From Sphingobium sp. (GTDB lineage Bacteria; Pseudomonadota; Alphaproteobacteria; Sphingomonadales; Sphingomonadaceae): a stretch of 18,135 bases of DNA. The position numbers and the translations under genes are program-made. The stretch spans positions 1 through 18,135 of the forward strand of contig JASBTC010000175.1 of assembly GCA_030148625.1 (NCBI GenBank), read 5' to 3'. Numbering within the stretch: the stretch's first letter is position 1; every line of letters begins with the position of its first letter. Below the pieces are notes generated by a model. It saw nothing but the letters and a program-made list of their open reading frames with translations. It did not search any database and was not told the origin of the DNA. Below are positions 1 through 6,513 of the stretch, piece by piece.

Positions 1-772
1 TAAAGAAGCCGATCTCGCCCGGGCCGAGCTTGTCGATCATTTCGCGCTTGGGCCTCGAGATGCCGACACGTTCGACCTGATAAGAACCGCCGGTCGCCAT
101 CATCTTGACCTTCTGGCCCTTGCGGATCTCGCCATCGACGACGCGCAGCAGCACGACGACGCCCAGATAGGGGTCGTACCAGCTGTCGACGAGCAGCGCC
201 TTCAAGGGCGCTTCGGGATCGCCGGCGGCCGGCGGGGGCAGGCGTTTGACGACGGCTTCGAGAACATCCTCGATGCCGATGCCGGTCTTGGCCGAAATCC
301 GCAGCGCGTCGGACGCGTCGATGCCGATCACGTCCTCGATCTGCTGGCAGACGCGCTCGGGCTCGGCGGCGGGCAGATCGATCTTGTTGAGGACCGGGAC
401 GATCTCCAGATTGGCGTCGATTGCCTGATAGACATTGGCGAGTGTCTGGGCCTCGACGCCCTGCGCCGCGTCGACGACAAGCAGCGCGCCTTCGCAGGCC
501 GCGAGCGAACGCGAAACCTCGTACGCGAAATCGACATGACCCGGCGTATCCATCAGGTTGAGGACATAACCCTTCCAGTCGAGCCGGACGGTCTGCGCCT
601 TGATGGTGATGCCGCGTTCCTTCTCGATATCCATATTATCGAGAACCTGGGCGGACATTTCGCGCTCGGACAGGCCGCCCGTGCGCTGGATCAGCCGATC
701 GGCCAGGGTCGATTTGCCATGGTCGATATGCGCGATGATGGAGAAGTTGCGGATCTTGTCGAGCGAGGTCAT
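1..772 (-). CDS. lepA: Elongation factor 4 (LepA), N-terminal part, cut by window edge
   Basis: Translational GTPase that acts on the ribosome (back-translocation / 30S biogenesis factor). The visible part, about 257 codons, begins [20 protein letters not shown] and shows the G-domain motifs in order: G1 AHIDHGKST (about residues 14-22), G2 ERGITIKAQ (52-60), G3 DTPGHVDF (75-82), G4 NKID (129-132) and G5 SAKTG (160-164). Domain II starts near residue 190 ([20 protein letters not shown]). The [13 protein letters not shown] and [10 protein letters not shown] stretches distinguish LepA from EF-G and TypA. The ATG at 772-770 gives the conserved LepA N-terminus. LepA is normally about 600 residues, so more than half lies beyond the left edge; nothing suggests truncation other than the edge. 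It is transcribed divergently from the next gene. Identification is very secure. Confidence 0.97.
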   Translation of the reverse strand, partial: MTSLDKIRNFSIIAHIDHGKSTLADRLIQRTGGLSEREMSAQVLDNMDIEKERGITIKAQTVRLDWKGYVLNLMDTPGHVDFAYEVSRSLAACEGALLVVDAAQGVEAQTLANVYQAIDANLEIVPVLNKIDLPAAEPERVCQQIEDVIGIDASDALRISAKTGIGIEDVLEAVVKRLPPPAAGDPEAPLKALLVDSWYDPYLGVVVLLRVVDGEIRKGQKVKMMATGGSYQVERVGISRPKREMIDKLGPGEIGFF

Positions 773-987
773 CGGGCGCGCCTAGCATTGCGGCCGCCAT
801 ATGTCATCGACCAACGCCAATCATATCGGACCTCGCCCTGTGACGCAGAGCACTTACGCGGATACGGCTTTGGTGGTATGGCGGCGTCCACACCGTAAAC
901 AAGCGGGTCGCAAGGATTGCATCTCGGTTTCGGGGCGCGTGCAAAATGTCACGCAACACGATGCCGATTTTCATTGGGGAGAATATC
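773..987. other. Intergenic region between divergent lepA and the CsgG-like gene
   Basis: This 215-bp non-coding stretch must hold the promoters for lepA (leftward) and the CsgG-like gene (rightward). I see no tRNA-like fold, no clear riboswitch and no convincing sigma-70 hexamer pair in either direction. A GGGGAGA ribosome-binding site lies at 977-983, directly before the GTG start at 988. Open frames here on both strands lack coding signatures and I treat them as chance. Confidence 0.5.
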
Positions 988-1782
988 GTGTCCGTTAAAT
1001 TGACTTCGTTGCTCGTCGCATCCTCGCTCTGCCTCGCGGTTTCGCCCGCGCTGGCGAAGGATACGAAGGGCTCGTCCGCCCGCCAGGAACAGTCCAAGGG
1101 CACCCAGGAGATTCCGCGCTGCACCCGCAAGCTCGGCTCGGTCGCGATCGTCGAGCCCGACACCCAGTGGTGGCGCGACTATAATCTGGGCAGCCCGGAA
1201 GCGATCCTGAAAGTGTTCGTCCAGCAGTCCGGCTGCTTCACCATCGTCAATCGCGGCCGCGCGATGCAGAGCCGCGCGATGGAGCGCGCCATGGCCGATT
1301 CGGGTGAGCTTCAGGCCGGCTCCAACCTCGGCAAGGGCCAGGTAAAGGCGGCTGACTATTATCTCGAGCCCAACATCGTCGGCGCGAACGCCAATGGCGG
1401 CGGCGGCGGCGCGGGTGGTGCGCTCGGCGGCGCACTGGGCGGCCTGTTCGGCGGCGCCGGTCGCGTGATCGGTGGAATCGCCGGCGGAATCTCGGTCAAG
1501 AAGAAGGAAGCGAACGTCACGCTTTCGATCGTCAACGGTCGTACCACCGAGGAAGAGGCGCTGACCGAGGGCTATGCCCGCAAGTCCGACGTCAGCTTCG
1601 GCGGCGGCGGCGGCGCGCTGTGGGGTGGCGGTCTCGCCGCAGCCGGCGGTGGCGGCTACCAGAACACCGAGATCGGCCAGGTCATCGTGCTCGCTTATCT
1701 CGACGCCTATACCAAGCTGGTCACCCAGCTCGGCGGCCTGCCCGAAAATGCGGCAGCCGCGGCGCCCGTCGCGCGCAAATAA
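988..1782 (+). CDS. CsgG/HfaB-like envelope protein with Gly-rich insertions
   Basis: Predicted exported protein of 264 residues resembling the CsgG/HfaB family, whose known members form outer-membrane secretion or holdfast-anchor pores. The GTG start at 988 is chosen because GGGGAGA lies just upstream and a signal peptide follows (MSVKLTSLLVASSLCLAVSPALA, cut after about residue 23). The earlier ATG at 961 lacks a ribosome-binding site. Family-like stretches are residues 46-60 (TRKLGSVAIVEPDTQ), 80-134 (SGCFTIVNRGRAMQSRAMER, a GELQAG turn, then AADYYLEPNIV) and 171-200 (KKKEANVTLSIVNGRTTEEE). Two Gly-rich tracts (about 137-170 and 205-223) interrupt the fold roughly where CsgG places its membrane hairpins. 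No lipobox Cys is visible, unlike CsgG, and no curli or holdfast genes are nearby. The family call is from remembered pattern; function is open. A strong terminator follows. Confidence 0.72.
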   Translation: MSVKLTSLLVASSLCLAVSPALAKDTKGSSARQEQSKGTQEIPRCTRKLGSVAIVEPDTQWWRDYNLGSPEAILKVFVQQSGCFTIVNRGRAMQSRAMERAMADSGELQAGSNLGKGQVKAADYYLEPNIVGANANGGGGGAGGALGGALGGLFGGAGRVIGGIAGGISVKKKEANVTLSIVNGRTTEEEALTEGYARKSDVSFGGGGGALWGGGLAAAGGGGYQNTEIGQVIVLAYLDAYTKLVTQLGGLPENAAAAAPVARK

Positions 1783-1802
1783 GCGACAGGCAAAGGCAAA
1801 CG

Positions 1803-1841
1803 AAGCGCCGTCCCGGTCCGCCGGGGCGGCGCTTTGTTTTT
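1803..1841 (+). terminator. Rho-independent terminator after the CsgG-like gene
   Basis: A 14-bp stem closes a TCCG tetraloop (1817-1820). The outer arm is AAGCGCCG (1803-1810) with CGGCGCTT (1827-1834); the inner arm TCCCGG (1811-1816) pairs with CCGGGG (1821-1826), with one T-G wobble. The T-rich tail TGTTTTT follows at 1835-1841. It lies 20 nt after the stop codon and 43 nt before the next start, so it separates the CsgG-like gene from the beta-propeller gene. Confidence 0.92.
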
Positions 1842-1883
1842 ACGCGGTTCCTGCGTATTCATCCGCGCAAAGGAGAGACCCCG

Positions 1884-2834
1884 ATGCGCCCATTCGCCCT
1901 GCTTGCCCTGAGCCTCGCATTCACCGCCCCCGCTGCTGCCGAGACGTTGCTGGTCGGCAACAAGGCGGAGGATACGGTGAGCTTCATCGATCTCGCCACA
2001 GGCAAGGAGCGCGCGCGCGTCGAGACCGCGCATATGCCGCATGAGATCGCCATCTCGCCCGACGGCAAGCAGGCCGCGGTCGTCGCCTATGGCGGAACGA
2101 CGCTGGATATCTTCGACGTGGCAAGCGCCAGCCGGGTCAAGCGGATCGACCTTTCGCCCAATGTCGCGCCGCACGGCATCGCCTGGCTGCGCGACGGCCG
2201 GCTGGTCGTCACCACCGAAAAGAGCAAGTCGCTGACCCTGGTCGATCCCGCGACCGGAGCAGTCGGCGCGGTCTCCACCGATCAGTTGGGATCGCATATG
2301 GTCGCGATCGCGCCGGCGGGCGGACGCGCTTATGTCGCCAATATCGCATCGGGCACGGTCAGCGTCGTCGATATCGACAAGCGCGTGAAGATCGCCGACA
2401 TCCCCGTGGGCGGGCGCCCCGAAGGCATCGCGCTGACGCCCAATGGCAAACAGCTCTGGGTCGGCGACCTCTCGGCACCGCATGTGCGCATCGTCGACAC
2501 CGCGACCTTGAAGACCGTCGCGACCTTGCCGGTCGATCCCGTCGCGATCCGCGTCGCGATCAGCCCCGACGGCAAGACCGCGGTCACTTCCAATCTCGAA
2601 GCGGGCACGCTGACGCTGATCGATGTCGCCAAGCGCAAGGTGCTGCGGACCGTGCCGGTCAGCGGCCAGAAGGACGCCGGTCAGGTCACCATTCTGTTCT
2701 CGCGCGACGGCAAGCGTCTTTATGCCGCCGAAACCTATCGCAACGAGATCGCCGAGATCGATATGAAGACCGGCACGGTGCTCCGCCGCCTGCCCGCCGG
2801 CAAGAATGGCGACGGGCTCGGCATCGCCCCCTGA
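1884..2834 (+). CDS. YVTN/YncE-like beta-propeller protein, secreted
   Basis: Predicted periplasmic protein of 316 residues with a signal peptide (MRPFALLALSLAFTAPAAAE, cut after about residue 19). The rest is a run of about 40-residue repeats typical of YVTN-family seven-bladed propellers. Recurring pairs are an ID-x-ATGK-like strand end (SFIDLATGK 33-41, LTLVDPATG 117-125, VSVVDIDKR 159-167, VRIVDTATL 201-209, LTLIDVAKR 243-251, IAEIDMKTG 289-297) and a SPDGK-like turn (57-62, 227-231, also TPNGK 185-189 and SRDGK 273-277). The start at 1884 has AGGAGAG at 1871-1877. No catalytic motif is visible; relatives act as binding or scaffold proteins, and the ligand cannot be read from sequence. 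It lies 126 bp upstream of a secreted hydrolase on the same strand with no terminator between, so partial co-expression is possible. Confidence 0.88.
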   Translation: MRPFALLALSLAFTAPAAAETLLVGNKAEDTVSFIDLATGKERARVETAHMPHEIAISPDGKQAAVVAYGGTTLDIFDVASASRVKRIDLSPNVAPHGIAWLRDGRLVVTTEKSKSLTLVDPATGAVGAVSTDQLGSHMVAIAPAGGRAYVANIASGTVSVVDIDKRVKIADIPVGGRPEGIALTPNGKQLWVGDLSAPHVRIVDTATLKTVATLPVDPVAIRVAISPDGKTAVTSNLEAGTLTLIDVAKRKVLRTVPVSGQKDAGQVTILFSRDGKRLYAAETYRNEIAEIDMKTGTVLRRLPAGKNGDGLGIAP

Positions 2835-2860
2835 TTTGGCCCGGGCGATATCGGGATACA

Positions 2861-2876
2861 TTTTCCTACAGGAAAA
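2861..2876. promoter_or_regulatory. Perfect 16-bp palindrome, candidate operator
   Basis: TTTTCCTACAGGAAAA reads TTTTCCT - AC - AGGAAAA, with both 7-bp arms matching exactly. It is A/T-rich in a strongly G/C-rich neighbourhood and lies 25 bp upstream of a TTGACA hexamer before the hydrolase gene. The 2-nt spacing and the lack of a T-tract argue against a terminator and for a dimeric regulator site. The regulator is not identifiable here. Confidence 0.5.
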
Positions 2877-2900
2877 ACTTGTCCTGATAACGCCAATTTC

Positions 2901-2929
2901 TTGACAATATGCACGAGTGTCGGAACAAC
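2901..2929 (+). promoter_or_regulatory. Candidate sigma-70-type promoter for the CocE-like hydrolase gene
   Basis: A perfect -35 hexamer TTGACA is at 2901-2906. With a 17-nt spacer the -10 position is AACAAC (2924-2929), which is poor, so the call rests mainly on the -35 box and location. Transcription would start near 2936, a few bases before the GAAGGGGGA ribosome-binding site at 2943-2951. Confidence 0.35.
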
Positions 2930-2960
2930 ACGCGCAGAAAATGAAGGGGGAGATCGTCAG

Positions 2961-4841
2961 ATGAAACGTGCCGTCCTGGCCATATCCGTGGCATTGACGC
3001 TCCATATGCCTGTCGTTGCGCAGGATTATTCGAAATACACGCCCGAGGCGGCGGCCAAGGAAATGGCGGACTCGGCTTCCGCCGAGATCGCGATACTGGT
3101 GCCGATGCGCGACGGCATCGGCCTGTCGACCAACATCTACAAACCCAAGGGCGCGACCGGCCCGCTCCCCACCATATTGTTGAAGACGCCGTATAACGAA
3201 CATGTCCTGCGCGGCAGCACCCAGCGGCTGGCGCTGGAAGCGGTCAAGCGCGGCTATGTCTTCATCGTCCAGAACGAGCGCGGCCGCTATTTCTCCGAAG
3301 GCAAATTCGAGCGTCTCGGCCGTCCGCAGACCGACGGCTACGACATGCTGAGCTGGATTTCGAAACAGCCTTGGTCCAACCACAAGGTCGGCACGGTCGG
3401 CTGCTCTTCCTCCGCCGAATGGCAGCTCGCGCTCGCCGCACAGAATCACCCGGCGCATGCCGCGATGGTGCCGATGGCGTCGGGTGCCGGTATCGGCAAG
3501 GTCGGCCGTTTCCAGGAACAGGGCAATTGGTACACCGGGGGCGTGCCGCGCAACCTGTTCTTCGTGTGGCTCTACGGCGTCGACAATCCGCTGCGCGCCG
3601 AACTGCCCAAGGGCCTCGATCCCGCGATCCGCACCCGTATCGCGAGCTACAACGATCTCGACGCGGCCAAGCCCAAGGTCGACTGGAACAAGCAGATCAA
3701 GCATCTGCCGGTCGATCAGATGCTCTCCGACCTGGGTGAGCCGCCGGCGACCTTCGAGCAGTTCATCAAGCGTACGCCGGCCGATCCCGGCTGGCGCAAG
3801 GGCGGACTCTATCACGACGACATGGGCTGGGGCGTGCCCGCCCTGTGGTTCAACAGCTGGTACGACGTGTCGATCGGCCCCAATCTGGAACTGTTCAACC
3901 ATGCGCAGGCGGCGGGCACCGACAAGGAAGCGAGCGCCAATCAATATGCGGTGATCGGCCCGATGCCGCATTGCCAATATTGGCAGCAGGGGCCCAAGAC
4001 CGTCGTCGGCGAACGCGATATGGGCGACACCAGCTTCGAGACCACCGGCACGATCTTCGCCTGGTTCGATCGCTGGCTGAAGGGCAATACCGCCGCCTGG
4101 CCCGCCGCCACGCCGCGCGTGCAATTCTACCAGATGGGCGCCAATCGCTGGCAGAATGCGGAGAGCTGGCCGCCCAAGGGCACCGAGATGATGCGCCTGT
4201 ATCTGCGCAGCGGCGGCGCCGCGAACAGCCTCAACGGCAATGGCCGGCTGGAAGGTGCAGCGCCCCCGGCTGGCGAAGCCGCGGATCGCTATCGCTACGA
4301 CCCGATGAATCCGGTGCAGACCGTCGGCGGCGGCGATTGCTGCAATGGCGGGATCGTCGTGCCCGGCGCGTTCGACCAGCGGGCCGTAGAAGCGCGCAAC
4401 GACGTGCTCGTCTATACCAGCGAGCCGCTGAAAGCGCCGCTCAACGTCAGCGGCTTCGTCGATTCGGTGCTCAAGGTTTCATCGAGCGCGAAGGACACCG
4501 ACTATACGGTCAAGCTCGTCGACGTCGCGCCCGACGGCACCGCCTGGATCATCGCCGACTCGATCTTCCGCGCACGCTACCGCGACGGATATGACAAGCC
4601 CAGGATGATGGAGCCGGGCAAGGTCTATACGATCCGCCCGACGCCGATGACGACGAGTATTCAGTTCGGCACCGGCCATCGCATCCGCGTGGAAGTGAGC
4701 TCGTCCAGCTTTCCCAAATTCGTCCGCAACCTGAACACGGGCGGTCCGAACGAAAGCGAAAGCAAAGGCGTGGTGGCGGACAATGCCATCCACCATGACG
4801 GCGAGAACGCATCGTACATTGAACTGCCGGTGGTACGCTGA
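2961..4841 (+). CDS. Secreted CocE/NonD-family serine hydrolase (S15 X-Pro dipeptidyl-peptidase-like)
   Basis: Predicted exported alpha/beta hydrolase of 626 residues. The family cleaves esters, amides or N-terminal X-Pro dipeptides (cocaine esterase, glutaryl-7-ACA acylase). The ATG at 2961 follows GAAGGGGGA at 2943-2951 and starts a signal peptide (MKRAVLAISVALTLHMPVVA, cut after about residue 20). The S15 N-terminal strand pattern is present (VPMRDGIGLSTNIYKP). Likely triad: Ser149 in VGTVGCSSSAEWQ, Asp302 in WFNSWYDVS, His337 in GPMPHCQYW. The C-terminal jelly-roll of the family (about 475-620) is recognisable, with DVLVYTSEPL, SGFVDSVLKVSSSAKDTDYT and FGTGHRIRVEVSSSSFPKF. The nucleophile elbow is GCSSSAE rather than the usual GxSYxG, and the His motif GPMPH differs from the common GPWxH. 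Substrate is unknown. The preceding propeller gene is the only likely partner. The gene ends at a hairpin facing convergent nadR. Confidence 0.9.
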   Translation: MKRAVLAISVALTLHMPVVAQDYSKYTPEAAAKEMADSASAEIAILVPMRDGIGLSTNIYKPKGATGPLPTILLKTPYNEHVLRGSTQRLALEAVKRGYVFIVQNERGRYFSEGKFERLGRPQTDGYDMLSWISKQPWSNHKVGTVGCSSSAEWQLALAAQNHPAHAAMVPMASGAGIGKVGRFQEQGNWYTGGVPRNLFFVWLYGVDNPLRAELPKGLDPAIRTRIASYNDLDAAKPKVDWNKQIKHLPVDQMLSDLGEPPATFEQFIKRTPADPGWRKGGLYHDDMGWGVPALWFNSWYDVSIGPNLELFNHAQAAGTDKEASANQYAVIGPMPHCQYWQQGPKTVVGERDMGDTSFETTGTIFAWFDRWLKGNTAAWPAATPRVQFYQMGANRWQNAESWPPKGTEMMRLYLRSGGAANSLNGNGRLEGAAPPAGEAADRYRYDPMNPVQTVGGGDCCNGGIVVPGAFDQRAVEARNDVLVYTSEPLKAPLNVSGFVDSVLKVSSSAKDTDYTVKLVDVAPDGTAWIIADSIFRARYRDGYDKPRMMEPGKVYTIRPTPMTTSIQFGTGHRIRVEVSSSSFPKFVRNLNTGGPNESESKGVVADNAIHHDGENASYIELPVVR

Positions 4842-4847
4842 AGCCAG

Positions 4848-4874
4848 TCCCCCTTCCCGTTTGCGGGAGGGGGA
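4848..4874. terminator. Strong hairpin between convergent genes (REP-like / possible bidirectional terminator)
   Basis: TCCCCC (4848-4853), a bulged T, then TCCCG (4855-4859) pair across a TTTG loop (4860-4863) with CGGGA (4864-4868) and GGGGGA (4869-4874). It fills most of the 38-bp gap between the hydrolase stop and the nadR stop. Neither side has a T-tract, so it is not a classical intrinsic terminator. Similar C5/G5 palindromes are, as far as I recall, frequent between genes in sphingomonads, so a REP-like repeat is the alternative. Confidence 0.6.
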
Positions 4875-4879
4875 GAGGC

Positions 4880-5848
4880 TCAGCTCAATCCAGCCGCCTC
4901 AATCGCGGCCAGCGCATTCTCGAACCGCGCCTCGCCCTCGCCGCGCACCATGGCCCAGCGAACCCCGCGCCGCTCGAGCTCCGCCCGAGACGCATCGAGG
5001 AAGCGCGCCCGGTCGGCGGGCGTGCCGAACAGCCTGGTGCCGTCGTCATGCCAGGGCAGATCGGTATCGAGCAGCAGATAGAGATCGGCCGTCGCATTCC
5101 AGGCATCGAACCAGGGATCCCGTCGGCCGAACAACATATCCGCCCATGCCGCCGTCATCAGCGGATCGGTGTCGAGGATCAGCCGGCGATTGCATTGGCG
5201 CAGCGCCGCGCGCGTCATCGCGTCATGGCCGCGTGCGATCCACACCAGATCGTCCATCGTCAGGTCGGTGCCGAACTGCTCGCACCAGGTCCGCCCATAT
5301 TCGGGGACCAGATTGGTATCGAAATGTTCGGCCAGCCTGATCGACAGGGCGGATTTGCCGACGCTCTCGGGGCCGTGCAGGCAGATGGTCCGCGCATAAT
5401 AGGGCCGTACGGGCACGGGAATATCGCGCCAATGCCGCCAGGGATCGGCGCGGATGGCGCTTGCCGATATCGGCACCGCTTGCCTGTCCGGATCGCCCGG
5501 CAGGAATCGCGCACCAACCTCGTCGGCAAGCCGCTGGCCATAGGCGTCGGACGCGAAGACGAAATCGATCGGCGCGGGATGCGCGGCCGTCACGATGCCC
5601 CGCCAGATCGACCAGAAATCGGGATGCTCGGCGGGTTCCTGCGGCACGATCGCGTCATGGCCGATCACATCGCAGTCGGGAAACAGTTCGCGCATCCATT
5701 GCAGCCGCAGGGGACCCGGAACGGGATCGTCAGGCAGCCAGCAGACGAGGATGGTCAGCCGGTCGACCAGCGCACGCGCCGTCTCGCACAGCAGGACATG
5801 GCCCTGATGCGGCGGCATAAATTTTCCCAGCACGAATCCCGTGGTCAC
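4880..5848 (-). CDS. nadR: NadR-type NMN adenylyltransferase / ribosylnicotinamide kinase, lacking the repressor domain
   Basis: Cytoplasmic bifunctional enzyme of 322 residues that phosphorylates nicotinamide riboside to NMN and adenylylates NMN to NAD. The N-terminal nucleotidylyltransferase domain has GKFMPPHQGH (residues 8-17, carrying the HxGH motif) and ISASAIR (127-133, the ISxTxxR-type motif). The C-terminal kinase domain has a Walker A motif GPESVGKS (159-166) and LILDTDPL (223-230). E. coli and Haemophilus NadR are roughly 410-420 residues, the E. coli protein starting with a helix-turn-helix domain; this one starts directly at the adenylyltransferase, so it should not be a DNA-binding repressor. 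The GTG start at 5848 overlaps the pnuC stop (GTGA, 5845-5848), showing translational coupling to the transporter that supplies its substrate. Very secure call. Confidence 0.95.
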   Translation of the reverse strand: MTTGFVLGKFMPPHQGHVLLCETARALVDRLTILVCWLPDDPVPGPLRLQWMRELFPDCDVIGHDAIVPQEPAEHPDFWSIWRGIVTAAHPAPIDFVFASDAYGQRLADEVGARFLPGDPDRQAVPISASAIRADPWRHWRDIPVPVRPYYARTICLHGPESVGKSALSIRLAEHFDTNLVPEYGRTWCEQFGTDLTMDDLVWIARGHDAMTRAALRQCNRRLILDTDPLMTAAWADMLFGRRDPWFDAWNATADLYLLLDTDLPWHDDGTRLFGTPADRARFLDASRAELERRGVRWAMVRGEGEARFENALAAIEAAGLS

Positions 5849-6423
5849 GCGGTCTGCCTGCTCGCCCTGCGCGCGCGCATCCATTCCTCGAACCCCCAGA
5901 TCGAAAGCGCGAGAAAGACAACATAGAGCGCCGATGTCAGCTTCAGATCCTTGACCCAATAGAGGCCGACCGCGAGCACATCGACCAGGATCCACAGGAT
6001 CCAGTTCTCCAGATAGCGCCGCGACATCAGGATCTGCGCGGCGACGCTCATCATCGCGATCGCGCCATCCCAATAGGGGAAATGCGCATCGGTGCGCGTG
6101 TCCATCATCCATCCCCACGCGATGGTCAGCGCGATCAGGGCAACGACCCAGCCGATCCGTGCGGTGTTGGAGAGCAGTTCGACGCGCACCTCGCCCGTCT
6201 CCGCCCTCGCCCGCTGCCACGACCACCATCCATAGATCTGGACGACGAAGAAAAAGATCTGGAGCAGCGCATCGCTGTAGAGCTTGGTCTGGTAGAAGAT
6301 CACCGCGTAGAGCGAGACCATCACGATCCCGAAGGGATAGTTCCAGATGCTGCGCAGCACGACGAGCGTCACGTTGATCACGCCAAGGATCACCGCAATG
6401 ATTTCGAGCGTGCTCACCACCAT
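5845..6423 (-). CDS. pnuC: PnuC-family nicotinamide riboside transporter
   Basis: Inner-membrane facilitator of about 192 residues with several hydrophobic segments. Recognisable family features are the NYPFGIVMVSLYAVIFY segment, the DALLQIFFFVVQIYGWWSW block carrying the family QxYGWxxW motif, and the C-terminal LYWVKDLKLTSALYVVFLAL region. PnuC relatives also carry thiamine (PnuT) or riboflavin (PnuX); the 4-nt overlap with nadR, the NR kinase, points to nicotinamide riboside because kinase trapping drives PnuC uptake. The start is chosen at ATG 6423 (MVVSTLEIIAVILG), which places the first membrane helix at the N-terminus. An upstream in-frame ATG at 6453 would add ten residues of unlike sequence, and GTG at 6417 is another option. 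No strong ribosome-binding site is visible at any of them. No TPP or other riboswitch fold is evident upstream. Confidence 0.9.
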   Translation of the reverse strand: MVVSTLEIIAVILGVINVTLVVLRSIWNYPFGIVMVSLYAVIFYQTKLYSDALLQIFFFVVQIYGWWSWQRARAETGEVRVELLSNTARIGWVVALIALTIAWGWMMDTRTDAHFPYWDGAIAMMSVAAQILMSRRYLENWILWILVDVLAVGLYWVKDLKLTSALYVVFLALSIWGFEEWMRARRASRQTA

Positions 6424-6459
6424 GCGATAGCAGCGGCCGACCGCACTTGCCAACGCCCC

Positions 6460-6487
6460 TTGCGCCGCTTTCTCGCCGCGTTACGAT
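6460..6487 (+). promoter_or_regulatory. Weak candidate promoter for the ferredoxin-NADP+ reductase gene
   Basis: TTGCGC (6460-6465) and TACGAT (6482-6487) are separated by 16 nt in the 90-bp divergent gap between pnuC and the reductase gene. Each matches the sigma-70 consensus only partly. The spacing to the AGGAGAG ribosome-binding site at 6499-6505 fits a short leader. Confidence 0.3.
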
Positions 6488-6513
6488 CCTCAAAAATCAG
6501 GAGAGAATGGCCC

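Noticed and set aside
1707..4124. 805-codon open frame on the minus strand, opposite the propeller and hydrolase genes
   Set aside because: It runs antisense to two genes with clear motifs and signal peptides, has low-complexity composition (R, A, G, D, H) and no domain. Long antisense frames arise from G/C-biased third positions.
6082..6513. Upstream extension of the reductase frame through the pnuC region
   Set aside because: It would overlap pnuC on the opposite strand, and its sequence is unlike the family; ATG 6514 with AGGAGAG gives the canonical N-terminus.
6424..6513. Riboswitch upstream of pnuC
   Set aside because: Only 90 bp separate the divergent genes, and no TPP, NAD or other known conserved core is visible.
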